From contig AZLU01000024.1 in assembly GCA_002224055.1 (NCBI GenBank), forward strand, positions 94,145-158,144: DNA of 64,000 bases. Reading direction: 5' to 3'. This DNA is from Pezizomycotina sp. ARF18 (lineage: Eukaryota; Ascomycota). The notes under the pieces were generated by a model. The model made no database searches. It was given only the letters and a program-made list of their open reading frames with translations, and was not told where the DNA came from. Below are positions 36,196 to 51,521 of this stretch, piece after piece (positions within the stretch are counted from its first letter, which is position 1; every line of letters begins with the position of its first letter). Made by a program: the position numbers and the translations under genes.

Positions 36196-38245
36196 TTATC
36201 TGGACAGTGCTATGTCATCTAAATACCGGCGGAAAGATATTAGTCCATGGAGCTTTGATAGATCAAACCAACCCTCTTTTTTTCTTTTCTTTTTTTAAAA
36301 TTCACTCTGTGGAGTGGACGTACCTATTCTTAGGATCATCTTGCAGGTTTCTGCGCTAAGCTCTATAGCGCTCGTACTGACCAGCAGAGGCTGCAAGACC
36401 TTCTCCTCCGTGATATTTGTTACTGCTCCCTTCGGACGCTTACCCCTGCTGATTTTTCTCCGTTTTCGTGCCGATTGCGTAGCTCAGTGACAACCCGGAT
36501 GCTGTGCAGACCAGCGTTTTCTGCTAAAGTCGTAGGTATTACTTCCAGAGCTTCCGCGAAAGCCTGCCAACATACCGCCTCCGTTCCGCCAAGGCTGCGA
36601 GAAGCCTTCATCAAGGCACGTGAAACTTCGATCTCTGGAGCACTCCACCGGCTATTAAAGCTTTCTTCTTCACCAAGCATCTTATCACGCAAAGGGCATC
36701 GTGGAGAGACCGCTCGGCCTCATCAAGAATGAGCCTATTAGCTCCACGCAGAGAAGGGAGACCGTTTGACCTGCGCTCTTCACTCCAGTAACTTTTACAA
36801 CCCTAGCACCGGCAGATTGCACTTCTTCCACAAGTTCGGCATAGCCAAGCTTGTCTTCGGTGAACGAGTCAATGTCTGCAATCGGTTTACATCCCGTGCT
36901 CTGCAAATAGCGAGGGAAGATTAGTATTAATAGCTCTATGAACTGTTAAAAAATTATTTAGGGATAAAAGGAACTTTACCTTGCAGATAAATTCAACTTC
37001 ATCCCTTTCAATCTCCTTGATAGCCAAATATTAAGCTTTGCTAGAAAATGCAACGAGAGATCATTGACGGCGTCTCGTAGGATGGACTTCTGTATTAGCA
37101 GCACATTGCATTTTGCCTTCTTGATCTTCTTGCACATGTTGAGAAGATACGTCCGTTCCTCTTTGAGAATCTTGTCCATCTGCCGGTAGTCGTTGACAAC
37201 AATTTGTTTTCCATCTATAGAGTATCTGTTAGTAAAGGAAAACAGGATAAACTTTATATATACGAATGACAGCTTACATCAGGCTTCGGCGGAGATAGTT
37301 GGAACTGGATCAACCCTATCTTAGCTCTTTCCATCCTCGCTGGACCTCCCGAACCTTTCAGAACAGGCTGCGTCAAAACTAGACCTTCTACCAGCTCCGT
37401 GTCGTCGATCGTACCGCCAACCTTCTTGACGATCCTGATGTTACTCAAATCGACGTTGTCGGCGGTTGCAGGATTTATCACTTTCATAACTGCATCTACA
37501 GCCATAGGTCCCAACGTGTTCGAATATTGCGAAACTATCTTGCTCGAAAGCGACGTGGAAGCAGCTTGTAATAGCGTGGCTTTATCAGATAGTTGGATTG
37601 GGGTTGACATTTCGGTAAGGACTTCGACTGCCTGGGCTGCGGCTCTCTGGAATGACTCCGATATAACGTAGGATGTATACTGTAGATGTATTAGTGAATA
37701 GGCTCGCATATATTTGTCGTTGGAAGCTACCGCAGTCAACCGACCTTTTCCTAGCAGCTTCTCTGCAGCTCCAAGTAAGCTGCCGCATATCACCACAACC
37801 GAAGTCGTGCCGTCGCCTGCTTCTACATCCTGAGCTGCAGAAAGGTCTACAAGCTAGAAAGATTTACACGTCGAATAATTAGCTTCCCGGCGCTCGACAG
37901 GAGGTCCTTCGAAAACAGCTTCTAATCCGTACCATCTTGGCAGCTGGGTGCATTACTGCCATCCCTTTGAGCATAGTATTTCCGTCATTGGTGATGAGCA
38001 CTTCTCCCTTGCCAGTTTGTATCTTAAAGGGGTCACTAAGTTAGCTATTAAACACCCACAAGCTAGATCTAAAATCGGGGCTTGAGCTATAAGTTATAGG
38101 TACCATCTTATCCATGCCCTGGGGCCGAGCGATGTTCTGATAGCATCGGCGACAGCTCTAGCAGCAGTAATATTTGCTTGCCGTACTGCAATAGGCTTTC
38201 CTTGTCTTTGAAAGCTCCCAACTTGCTCTGCGCTTGCTGTGACAT
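36196..38245 (-). CDS. CCT4: CCT/TRiC chaperonin subunit delta
   Basis: A cytosolic group II chaperonin subunit that folds actin, tubulin and WD proteins. The ATG at 38245 starts [15 protein letters not shown]. Then come [172 protein letters not shown] and [19 protein letters not shown]. These are delta-subunit blocks in order. The final 23-nt exon (36218-36196), after a 105-nt intron, completes the RIDDIALSR-stop in perfect phase. One-base changes occur near the N-terminus and around the WLSRRLKG segment (expected [11 protein letters not shown]). It shares an upstream region with RPT1. Confidence 0.94.
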
Positions 38246-38834
38246 TTCGAAGCCGTTTGGTCCCCGTCCGACAAAATCAGTACGTAAGGGTTTTTTTTTT
38301 TTTTTTTTTTGAATTGTATGCTTGGAACGCCTTTGTATATGAGTACTGGATCCTGGGTACAGAGCTGGAAGTCAAGCGTCGAAGATGATTTTGAGTGGAT
38401 CTGACGGGGAATCAGCTCTCTGTTTCGTGGAACTCGTTACACGTCCTGTTTTGGTGGGAAAAAAAGGTTTTGAGTCGATAAGGTAGCTTAAAGATAAAAA
38501 GCGCTGCTTAATAATAATAATTAAAAAAAAAAAAAAAAAAAAAATCGCATTAATCAGCCACCCACGCTATATTACTACTACTACCTTTTTTAGCCTCACA
38601 CACTTGACACGCGTATAATCCTGCTGAGCAACCAACTTAATCTTCCTTTGTCTATTTCAACAAACTACGTCCGCCCCCTCAACAGCTTTTCTTCAACTAG
38701 CTCGTCCCCGGACTCTTTCCTACCAACATCGCCTCTTTATCCTTGCCGTTCAAGTTACTGCTTTCTTTACTTAGTTTATACACGCGCTTTCCTACTGTAC
38801 TCTTGTCAACGCATTAAACAAAAGGCTCTAGAAA
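38246..38834. promoter_or_regulatory. 589-bp bidirectional promoter, CCT4 and RPT1
   Basis: Lies between the divergent CCT4 and RPT1 starts. It contains a T run (about 38289-38310) and an A run (about 38522-38544). GGTGGGAAA at 38453-38461 is one base from the yeast proteasome-associated control element GGTGGCAAA; that may be chance. Shared control of a chaperonin and a proteasome gene is inferred from layout only. Confidence 0.45.
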
Positions 38835-40471
38835 ATGCCTTCCGCTCAGGCTCGAGCTGGGAAAGTACAGGAAGAATTACGATGAGGATGAAAAGGAAGA
38901 CAAGATCGTCCCTCTCTCGGAAGAGTACGTAAATCCAAAGCCACCAACCTTAAAAAGGTGAACGTCCCCGGGATACTAACGAGATTCCACCTTTCCAGGG
39001 ATATCCAGGTTCTGAAAACCTACGGCGCTGCCCTTACGCTGCATCGTTGAAAAAGCTGGAAAAGGATGTCAAAGAGCTCCAGACGAAGGTCAACGAGAAG
39101 ATTGGTATGTAGCTTGAAACACACCAAAGTATATCCTTAGTCATGATACATTTATTCGAGCTTGGAGGTGCGCTAACTCATCGCAGGTGTAAAGGTATAA
39201 AAGCTCAGTTCCAGCCACTACAGTCCCACCTCCATTTGCCCTTTCTATAGGCTCCACAATACTCAAATTTTATCATCATTCAAATCTTATAGGAATCGGA
39301 TACCGGACTCGCTCCTCCACATCTCTGGGATGTTGCGGCGGATAAGCAACGAATGTCGAAGAACAACCTCTGCAGGTGGCACGGTGTACGAAATAATACA
39401 GAACAAGACGACCCAGATAAGGCAAAATACGTAATCAATGTCAAGCAGATCGCCAAGTTTGTTGTTGACCTCGGCGAACGAGTCAGCCCTACTGATATCG
39501 AGGAAGGCATGAGGGTTGGGTAAGGCGACCGGAAACATATAGTCGGACGTAGAGTAGTCCGTATCATTGTTAGCTGACGGATGGGTCATCCTTCTCATTT
39601 CTATTTAGTGTCGATCGTAACAAATATCAGATATTACTTCCGCTACCACCCAAGATCGATCCTTCTGTGACTATGATGACGTCGAGGAAAAGCCGGATGT
39701 TACTTACGGGGATGTTGGAGGCTGCAAGGAACAAATAGAGAAGTTAAGAGAGGTCGTGGAAACTCCACTATTATCCCCGAACGATATGTTAGCCTTGGTA
39801 TTGACCCCCCAAAGGGTGTGCTTCTATACGGGCCGCGGGTACCGGAAAGACCCTGTGCGCGCGTGCTGTTGCCAATCGAACGATGCTACTTTCATCAGGG
39901 TTATCGGTTCGGAGCTAGTCCAGAAGTATGTGGTGAAGGTGCGAGAATGGTGCGAGAGCTTTTCGAAATGGCTAGGACGAAAAAGGCTTGCATTATTTTC
40001 TTTGACGAAATCGATGCCATCGGTGGAGCTCGTTTTGACGACGGTGCCGGTGGGGATAATGAGGTGCAGAGGACGATGTTGGAACTGATCACGCAGCTGG
40101 ATGCTTCGATCCTAGAGGAACATCAAGGTCATGTTTGCGACGAATCGACCAAGCACGCTGGACCCTGCACTGATGCGGCGGGACGTATTGACAGGAGGAT
40201 CGAATTTAGCTTGCTGATCTGGAGGGAGAGCGACGTTCTGAGGATTCACGCAAGAGTATGTCGGTGGAAAGGATATTCGCTGGAGCTGATTTCGAGGTTG
40301 TGCCCAACAGCACTGGTGCCGAGCTCAGGTCGGTTTGCACGGAAGCTGCATGTTCGCTATCGCGCCAGGAGGAAGATTGCCACTGAGAAGGATTTCCTAT
40401 CGGCGGTTGAGAAGGTCATCAAGTCCAACTTGAAGTTCAACTCTACGGCCACTTACATGCAATACAACTAG
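38835..40471 (+). CDS. RPT1: 26S proteasome regulatory ATPase Rpt1
   Basis: An AAA+ subunit of the 19S base ring that unfolds substrates into the 20S core. The ATG at 38835 gives [10 protein letters not shown], then [17 protein letters not shown] before an intron, [29 protein letters not shown], the [19 protein letters not shown] block, [77 protein letters not shown] with Walker A (GTGKT after frame change), [10 protein letters not shown], the [20 protein letters not shown] block with Walker [23 protein letters not shown], and the C-terminus [12 protein letters not shown] ending at 40471. The Walker A region has one-base losses in GC-rich runs, and the [11 protein letters not shown] segment is also shifted. 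Usual length is about 440 residues. Taken as functional. Confidence 0.95.
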
Positions 40472-41317
40472 ATAAATACCTTCACGTACTATCTGGTAGT
40501 CCCTGTAATCACCTTCTATTTTCGTTATCTACTCTACACGTCCTACGACTTTTCCTGCTACCTCTCTACTGAGCAGTTACTTACTTACTGGCTGCTCTGT
40601 TCTAAATCATTTCTATCACCTAGCGATTCGGAATGGAACCTTTTTTAATTATCATAACTGCATTTTCTTTTGGCATCGATGGTTTAGAGGCTAGATATAA
40701 ATTGCAAAAAAAAAAAAAAAAAAACACAAACACAAAACACACGAGCGTATATAAATAAATTCATATATATACTTTTCCATCAAAACGAAGCCCTAACTCT
40801 CCAGACGCATATGTCTATACTTTTTTTTCTTTCTATCTGCCCAAGCCATTTCTTATTGAACGACATGTCAGGGTTATTCAGGTAAGTAGTGGTAATTTTT
40901 CGGTTATCGGTGTCTTCTCTTGTGTGTCCTCCATTCCCTCGTGCTTCTCTCTTTATTGTTTTTACGGAAGTTAGCCGGGAGCCGAGCGTAACTTTTTCGG
41001 GGTGGTTCGATACTGCCTACCGAGGGGTCCTCAATTAATTGCCCAATTAAAGTCCAGGATTTGAAAGTAAAAGCGGCCTGTTAGTAGCAGAAGCAGCAGC
41101 AGCGGAAGGGTGTCAAGTGCTTTTTCCTCTTCTTCCTCTTACAACTTATAACCCGTTTTTCCACCTCTTTATTTCTCTCCCCCAAAAAAAACAATCCTGT
41201 CCAAGAACCAGAACATACCGTAGATCGAAAAAAAAAAAAAAACGGCCCACGTTCTTTTCGATCACGACCCCGCCAGCCAACAACCGTGTCCTGCTTACTT
41301 CTCGATATCCTTTCACA
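40472..41317. promoter_or_regulatory. RPT1 3' flank and SDH1 upstream region
   Basis: About 0.85 kb between two genes on the same strand. It includes an A18 run (about 40706-40723), a CAG-like repeat (about 41088-41104) and a pyrimidine-rich 5' leader before SDH1. No other gene is seen. Confidence 0.5.
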
Positions 41318-44207
<2,890 letters not shown>

Positions 44208-44473
44208 CCACGGTAACCTTGCTCTCACAGAGTGTACTAAACGGGATACAAAAACTGAATTCGCCCTTGTTATGCTACCACGACCTCGCGCGACCAAAAT
44301 ATAGGCTATATCACATCGACCGGTAAAACCTTGTAATCCTTTCATACCTTCTCCCAGCCCTTGTCCTCCTGTATTTATATCCATTGCGTTGAACACCAGT
44401 CCCCGGTTCTTAAGCTATGATCCGAAAATAAAAAGGAAAAGCCAAATATTGGAAACCACTGATACTTCCCTTC

Positions 44474-44506
<33 letters not shown>

Positions 44507-45886
44507 ATTTATCGTTATCAAATCAAACTATCTTTGAATACTTCCGCTCTACACATTTAATATATAAGTATCTTCTTATAAAAAAACATGAATTACAAAA
44601 TTGAACCACCATAAGGTGCTTGTATAACTGTGAACAAGTGTATATATATGCCCTATATCAGTTCTGGTCCAAAAAGAAGCAACGAACTCCGGGGACGGCA
44701 GAAAACAGCTTCAGCTCACTCTTGGACGCCATCTAATGCGCCCCATCGGTCCGGAGCTGCTTCTACACAGCTGGATAACGTTGCTACTATTTAGGTTTAT
44801 TGGTATTCAGGGCGCAAGTATTTTAAAGCTCACCTGAGTCGACCCATGAGCTAGAATGTCCCAGACAATAAGAAAAAGCTTAGGTGTGAACATTTCCCTT
44901 TTATAGTGATATAACAACGGAAGAAACGTAACATGACGGGCCGACAAAAAAAAAGTGTTTCGGGACGGGATAAGTCCTCAACCAACAATCAGGTAATTGG
45001 ATATAAGTATACTTATCATTTTTTATTTCGTGAGACGGGGTGCTGCCAGCTGAGTGGTTATGAGATCTTCAAGCGAGTCAGGAAATGCTTGGTAGTAATT
45101 ATCCTGCATGCGTATAGCTTGAAAGACAACTTACGTGTTGACGAGCTTGTGCACTGTCATGTTTTTCCTCTTCCTTTCGGCTCGGCGGTGTTAGACCTGC
45201 TCTGCTGTCTAAATGTATCTATCCTTACTTACTTCTTAGCTTCCAAGTAGCTAGCCTTCTTCCCCCCGGGCTATTATTAGTAGTTTTCCTTGGGGCTGAT
45301 CTACCTTAACTTACCTAGAACGGGCGGAGATTACTGACCACTCCCCCCCCCCAAAAAAAAAAAAAAAAAAAAAAAAAACCAAACACCCTCTCCAACTTAC
45401 GAAAAACTCGTGGCGGTAACGATCGTATCGGAGAGGACTTGTCTCACTGTCTTAAGTAGAGTCGTGTTCATTATTCTCCGTCTCTCTTCTCCTCGATATC
45501 TTTCCCTCTTCCCCTCTCTGCCCCCCTCTTTTTTATAGTTTTCTCGATTATTTTTCACACTCTCTTCCTCCGCCTCCTTTTCAGCTCACGTTTCTCGTTC
45601 CTTTTCGGGGGAATTTCATGTATGAACCATAACGGACGTTGAGGGATCAACTATACCTGCCTTGGCGTTTCTGATCTCTATCTTCCTTTTTTCTCTTTTC
45701 GCATAATACGGATTCCTTTCATTTTTCTTGGGTGTAACGCTCAATCATTAATAAACCAAAAACTATCTCCTGGAGGACTTCGAAAATTGATCAACCATCT
45801 TAAGTAATCCATTGCGTTACGTCTGGAGCCATTCCGTTCACCGTTTCCCCCCAATCTCCAGATTAACTTAGGCTAGACGACGGCTG
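44208..45886. promoter_or_regulatory. SDH1 3' flank and aminopeptidase upstream region
   Basis: About 1.7 kb. It contains an A29 run (about 44476-44504), a C10 then A28 run (about 45342-45379), and a long pyrimidine-rich 5' leader (about 45480-45720). A 105-codon open frame at 44933-45250 has no recognisable similarity and is not called. Confidence 0.5.
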
Positions 45887-48830
45887 ATGGCGCCACGTAC
45901 GGAGTATCGGGATTCCGAAACGGATGACGAGGCCAAAGCACCACTTCGCGGTACCCGAAAGAAGGGAAACCGTTCCCCACGGCTGGGTTCCCTGGATTCG
46001 AGCGACTCTAATTCGACAACGTCACTAATCCTCGAACGGCTCAACCCGGGCGGCCAACGTTCCGGCGATGGTGACGATGATGATGACGATGGTGTGGACG
46101 ACGATAAAGCCGACGGTTACAGGACGGCGACATCGACGACGAGGAGGCAGGCTTGACGGTGCGGGACAAGCCCATGGAACGCAAGATACGGAAGATGATA
46201 TGGGTGATCGGCGCCTTGCTGATCGGCGCCTGGATTGTCGCTTTGGGGTGTACGTTACCCGGAATATTATCGCGGTAAAGCAGACCCAACACACGACCCG
46301 GATGCAACGAGCACAGTTCGGTCGGGGAAGAAAATCAGCCTAGATCAGGTGATGGGTGGGATGTGGGGTGCGAGGCATCACCATATCGACTGGCTGGCGT
46401 CTTCGGACGGCACTGACGGACTGATGCTCGAGGAGGATGCGGCAGAAGGTTATCTGGTTGTCAGAAACGTGGAAGATAAGTCAAAGGTCAACATCCTGAT
46501 GAAAGACCGGAATTTTAGGGCCGGCAGCCTCATGCTCTCCGCTCAGAAGGTTTGGCCAAGCCCCGACCTGAAGACGGTCCTTGTGCTTACGGAGCTCAAA
46601 TCCAATTTCCGTCATTCGTTCTCCGGCGTATACTGGCTGTACGATGTCAACAAGGAGACGGCAAAACCCCTCTGGCCAACAGATAGTGCAGCGAGGTGTG
46701 CGCTGGCAGTTTGGTCACCGACAAGCAATGCCGTCGTTTTTGTATACGAGAATAACATGTATCTTCGCTTGCTCCCCGGCGACGATGTGGTTCAGATCAC
46801 GAAGGATGGCGGATCCGATTTGTTTTACGGCATTCCTGATTGGGTTTACGAGGAGGAAGTGTTTTCGGGCAACACGGGATTGTGGTGGAGCGAGGACTCG
46901 AAGTATATCGCCTTTCTTCGTACAAACGAGTCCCAGGTCCCCGATTATCCTATCCAATACTTCGTTTCGCGTCCGTCTGGCACCCGTCCAGCTTCGAAGC
47001 TCGAAAACTATCCTGAAGAGAGACGTATAAAGTATCCGAAAGCTGGTGCTCCGAACCCCGTCGTCGACATCCAATTCTACGACGTCCGGAAGAACCAGGT
47101 ATTTTCGGTAAACATCAAAAATGACTTCACTGATGACGAGAGGCTCATTACCGAGATTGTCTGGGCTGGGCCAAGCAACGTTCTGATTCGAGAAACGAAC
47201 CGAGAAAGCGATGTGCTGAAGATGGTGCTTGTAGATGTCAATAAGCGTTCCGGGAAGATCGTTCGGGAAGTTGATATCAACGCCATTGACGGTGGCTGGC
47301 TTGAGGTGACAGAACAGACGACGTATATCCCAGCCGACCCCGAGAAAGGCCGCTCTGAAGCAGGCTATATTGATTCCATTGTCCACGATGGGAACGATCA
47401 CTTGGGATACTTCACCCCGCTAGACAACCCGAAACCCATCATCTTGACCAGCGGCGACTGGGAAGTCGTAGATGGCCCCACGGCTGTGGACCTCAAAGAA
47501 GGTCTCGTATATTTCATGTCTACCGAGAGGTCCCCTATAGAACGTCATCTGTATTCCGTCAAGTTGGATGGCAGTGATAAACGAGCACTCACAAATACTT
47601 CCGCGAATGGTTTCCACGCCGCGTCATTCAGCAAGGGTGCGGGGTATGCTTTGATTTCCTATGATGGGCCGAATATACCTTGGCAAAAGGTGATTAGTAC
47701 AAACCCGGTTCAACCTTCGAGAACATTGTCGAAACCAATAGCGGACTGGCGAAGATGGCGCAGCAATACGAGCTCCCACGAAACATTACACTACAATTGA
47801 CGTGGATGGCTTCAAACTGCAGACGGTTGAACGCCGCCCCCCTCACTTTAATCCAAAACTGAAGTATCCAGTCCTTTTCCAGGTCTACGGTGGGCCGGGT
47901 AGTCAGCAGGTATCAAGAAAGTTTGCCGTGGATTTCCAAAGTTATGTAGCTGCTGCGCTGGGTTACGTTGTAGTTACAGTGGATGGCCGTGGTACCGGGT
48001 TTACTGGACGCAAGTCTCGTGTTAGCGTCAGAGGAAGATTGGTATTGTTGAATCGCACGATCAGATCGAAGCCGCCAAATTTGGGCCAAGAAGAAATACG
48101 TCGACGAAAAGAAGCTCGCAATATGGGGTTGGAGTTACGGTGGCTTCATGACGCTCAAGACCCTGGAGCAGGATGGCGGAAGGACCTTCAAGTACGGCAT
48201 GGCTGTTGCTCCAGTCACAGATTGGTCCTTTTACGGTATGTAAAATGATTCCCTCGATAGTATCGCGCTTGCTGACCTCCTTTCTCCTCTCCCTCCATAG
48301 ATTCGATTTATACCGAGAGGTATATGCATACACCTCAGCATAATCCCGACGGATACCAGCAATCTGCTATCCACAATGTCACTGCACTGGGACAAAATGT
48401 CCGCTTCCTCATGATGCACGGAACGGCAGACGACAACGTCCACTTCCAGAATTCTTTGACTTTGCTCGACAAACTAGATCTTGCCGGCATCGAAAACTAC
48501 GATGTACATGTTTTCCCAGATTCGGATCATTCGATATATTTCCGTGAGTATCTAGCTTAACCCTTTTTTTTTATACGTCATTTCATAATTTCCATCTTCT
48601 AACTAGCAATGTGCAACAGATAACGCAAATAGAATGGTCTACGATCGTAAGTCCCTAGAAAATCCTGCCTGAATAAAACACATTCAAATATATGGTACCC
48701 TTTTCCACTAACCCCTCTTTGCTATACAGGACTTGCAACGTGGGTCACAGCAGCGTTTAACGGTCATTTCTACTTGTTGGATAACGAAAAGCCAATTCCT
48801 CTAGAGAAGCAAGTGGCTGTGAAACTGTAG
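45887..48830 (+). CDS. dapB: type II membrane dipeptidyl aminopeptidase (S9B, Ste13/Dap2-like)
   Basis: A vacuolar or Golgi serine protease that removes X-Pro/X-Ala dipeptides. The ATG at 45887 begins a cytosolic Ser/Asp-rich tail ([19 protein letters not shown], then an Asp cluster), then the signal anchor [18 protein letters not shown]. The lumenal beta-propeller follows: [75 protein letters not shown]. The hydrolase domain has [24 protein letters not shown], the nucleophile motif [11 protein letters not shown] (Ser codon 48133-48135), [11 protein letters not shown] (Asp) and [10 protein letters not shown] (His). So the catalytic triad is complete, and the gene ends in EKQVAVKL at 48830. 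A 1.5-kb stretch (46235-47800) is free of frameshifts; shifts occur near 46130, 47770 and 48020. Vacuole versus Golgi location cannot be told. Confidence 0.93.
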
Positions 48831-49418
48831 CATTTGTGGATTTCAAGTTTTATCTCTTATCTTTTTTTTTTTTTTGGAACTCTAGCCTCTTAGACATCGG
48901 TTTGCGGGGTCGGCTTTTATATTCCCCCGCCATGCGACGCTGCCCATTTTCTCGTATAATTTGCTTTATCCGAATAATCATGTTTCTTGATAACACAAAG
49001 TATTTCTGTCTTGTCTTTTTATGATACAATGTTTGGGGTGTTTTTGGTCCAGTCATTTCCATGCATGTTATAAAATACCTTTCCTTTTTTCGTTAAAAAT
49101 AATAACAAATAAAGCAGCATGAAACTTTACTGAAGTACGATAAAACGATAAGATATCCTCCTATACGTAAGTAGATAATGGAGTGAAGAATTTACCCAGT
49201 CGATGTCGGCATCAGTAACCCCGATATCGATCATTTGGACATGCTGCACAAAAAATCAGAAAAAAAAGAGAGAAGCAAAGAATCCAAGTCATTTTTAATT
49301 TTCCAATCCTGTCGTTCAAGCTCGATAAAATCAAGTCGAGTCAATATCTCAAAGGAGTTTTGATAAAAGGTCTTAGCAGTAGAAAATGGTGGAGACGTCT
49401 TGACGGGCGTGCCGAAGT

Positions 49419-49451
<33 letters not shown>

Positions 49452-50918
49452 TACTATAGTATATAAGTAAGCATCTTTAATAAGCTCCAGAATGGTAAAC
49501 CGAAATTGAAAATCTCCTGATTTTCACGGTATCCGCGTGGATTGCTGATCAAAACGTTTCTTACTTGTCCAGATCTATTCATTTTCGGATATTTCTCTTT
49601 TTTTTTCTCCTCCCGTTCTCAACAGTTCCTCCCAAAAAAAGGGAAGCATCATACTCCACAAGAAAATGTCTCTTCGTACTTCACCTGCCATGAGCACAGT
49701 CTTAAATGTTTCTAGCGTCATTTGCCACGTTATAAATAACGTTCTAGCCATGAGTTCTATAATCGTCGTATATCTATAATCTAAGACGCGTGCGCATCTT
49801 ATGATCATATAGATACAAGGAACCAGCCTGCAATTTAGAAACTTTGGCGAGGATTCGTCAATTCTTGGGGGGTTTTCCGCCGCACACGTTTTTTAAATAA
49901 TAAAAATTTATTTTTCTTTCTCGTAGGGCGGACCGGCGGTACGCATGAACGATAATAAATGTATGTAAGGAAGGGCCAATCAAAAATAACGAAAAAGTGC
50001 GAGAGACATGCAGGGTTCTAACCTCTCAGGATAGCTATTAGAACGGAACAAGGGGAAATGTGTAGAGAAGACGCATGCGCGAACGCAAAAAGATTGGTTT
50101 TATTGGTAGCCTAGTAGGCTTGGACGCGGACATGTTTTGATAGTGTTATCTCCCCTTCTTTCTTTTGCTCAGCTAAGAGTTAACCGCGTGGACGGCTACT
50201 GCTATCCGTATCATGTTCAATTGCCGTGAAACTTGTAAATGGATGATCGTCCGAGGAAATAGAGAGCTCCATATACGTATTGGCAAGAGACGGGTGTGTC
50301 TTGCGATACTGAGAATCTCCTCCCTGATTCATAGAAAGCCCCGAACAAATTTTTTTTCCTCAACGCAGATTTTCTATCATATAGAGATCGATTAATGAAA
50401 GGCGGATGTGCAATAATGCCTTGATTTTCTCAACGTGAACAGCTTAACAACTTTTGTAATAGGATGCTCCCTTTTTCCTGATCTGCTTCTCCCTCTTTTG
50501 TTTGCCTCATGGCTAGAAAGTCTTTTTTTTTTTTTTTTTTTTTTTGATAAAAAAAAAAAAGCGTGGAGGTCTGGAGGAAGTCTAGCGAAAATTATTAACC
50601 TAGAGGTAAAGGCATCGTAATAATACTTACCTTTGTTTGGTCTACCTGACGATACCAAAAGTGTATGGTGTCCCGCCTGTCCAGCCCTTTTATTTCGCGC
50701 AATGATGAACCTGAAGGAGAAAAAGTCCGAAATTGGGAATTGAACGTTTGCCGACCGATGCGGCGGGGATTCTTTCAAACACTTAGAAGCAGCTTTGTAC
50801 CTGTCTTCGGCTTCCCCCCTTCGTACAGCACTATAAAGGAAAAAAAAAACTAAAGGCTCCGATACGTATTCGTCAATTCGTCCAAAACAATCCAAAAGAA
50901 AAAAGGGGAAGGGAAAAA
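48831..50918. other. spacer with unassigned exon-like segments on the - strand
   Basis: About 2.1 kb downstream of the aminopeptidase, with T29 (about 49421-49449) and T24 (about 50522-50545) runs. Two - strand segments have splice-like borders: about 50843-50630 (after TTTATAG, before GTAAGTATT; reads EDRYKAASKCLKESPPHR and HTLLVSSGRPNK), and about 49246-49200 (reads VQMIDIGVTDADIDW before GTAAAT). They could belong to an unrecognised gene, but no start, stop or family could be established. Confidence 0.3.
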
Positions 50919-51165
50919 ATGTGGGGGTTTCGTCACTGGGCTTGTTACTGGCGCAGTGGCTGGAGTATTGTTAAAAAAGCCTGCATGCTACTGGATCCTT
51001 TGGCGCGCCCCTGCCAATGTGCCGACCCATACGCAGTCCTCGGACGATGCGTTCTTGCTTTTTCTCTTTTGCGTGCCCCTGATCTCGCAATTTTACGACC
51101 CGATATGGGAAAGATCAGAACTCGAAACACGACAAACCCAGAACGAAAGACATCCAGAAAAGTAG
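50919..51165 (+). CDS. possible small membrane protein, unrecognised
   Basis: From the ATG at 50919, allowing one change in the G run just after it, the frame reads GGFVTGLVTGAVAGVLLKK, a Gly/Val/Ala-rich hydrophobic segment with basic end. Then come CYWILWRAPANVPTHTQ and a second hydrophobic segment, AFLLFLFCVPLISQFYDPIW. It finishes as a charged tail (ERSELETRQTQNERHPEK), with TAG at 51163-51165, for about 80 residues and two predicted membrane segments. I do not recognise the family. The opposite strand also carries an open frame across the same bases (about 51130-50945), so the strand assignment is not secure. Confidence 0.35.
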
Positions 51166-51275
51166 CACCTAGAAGAAGAGGAAAAAAGCAAAGAGCGCGA
51201 GATTAAGAGAGGGGGTCCCAGAGTCTTCGACAACATTAGTTTGAATAGAATAAAATAAAGTAGAGTAATAGTGGT

Positions 51276-51521
51276 TTAGGGCAAGTTCCGCGAGCGATAT
51301 ACGTGCTCGTACTCTTCGTCTTCTTAGGCAAACGAGCTTTTGTGTCAAGTCTCCACAATGGTTGTATTGCATGCGAATACTCGCTTACCCTGGTAGAAAC
51401 TCCTTGAGGACTTTTCTTACTCGTTGGTCAGGCTTTCGTTTTGCAGGTACCGATCATCAAACGTAAAAGCGAGGGTATGCCTGGCAGGGGCTTTGCTCGC
51501 TAGGTGCAGGGCTGAATACAT
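51276..51521 (-). CDS. possible small two-exon gene, unrecognised
   Basis: The ATG at 51521 opens a frame reading MYSALHLASKAPARHTLAF, TFDDRYLQNESLTNE, then after one frame change RKVLKEFLPG up to a GTAAGC donor. A 66-nt intron (51323-51388) ending in CCTAAG would join it to a last exon reading DEEYEHVYRSRNLP-stop (51278-51276). The result is a soluble, charged protein of about 60 residues. Composition and splice borders look coding, but the phase across the intron needs a further one-base correction. No family is recognised, and no other transcript evidence is available. It sits tail to tail with the possible membrane protein at 50919-51165. Confidence 0.3.

Noticed and set aside
44933-45250. 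A 105-codon open frame on the + strand
   Set aside because: No similarity recognised, no splice context, and it lies in an AT-rich spacer between two well-defined genes.
46025-46307. Open frames antisense to the aminopeptidase N-terminus
   Set aside because: They are shadows of the Asp-rich coding sequence on the + strand.
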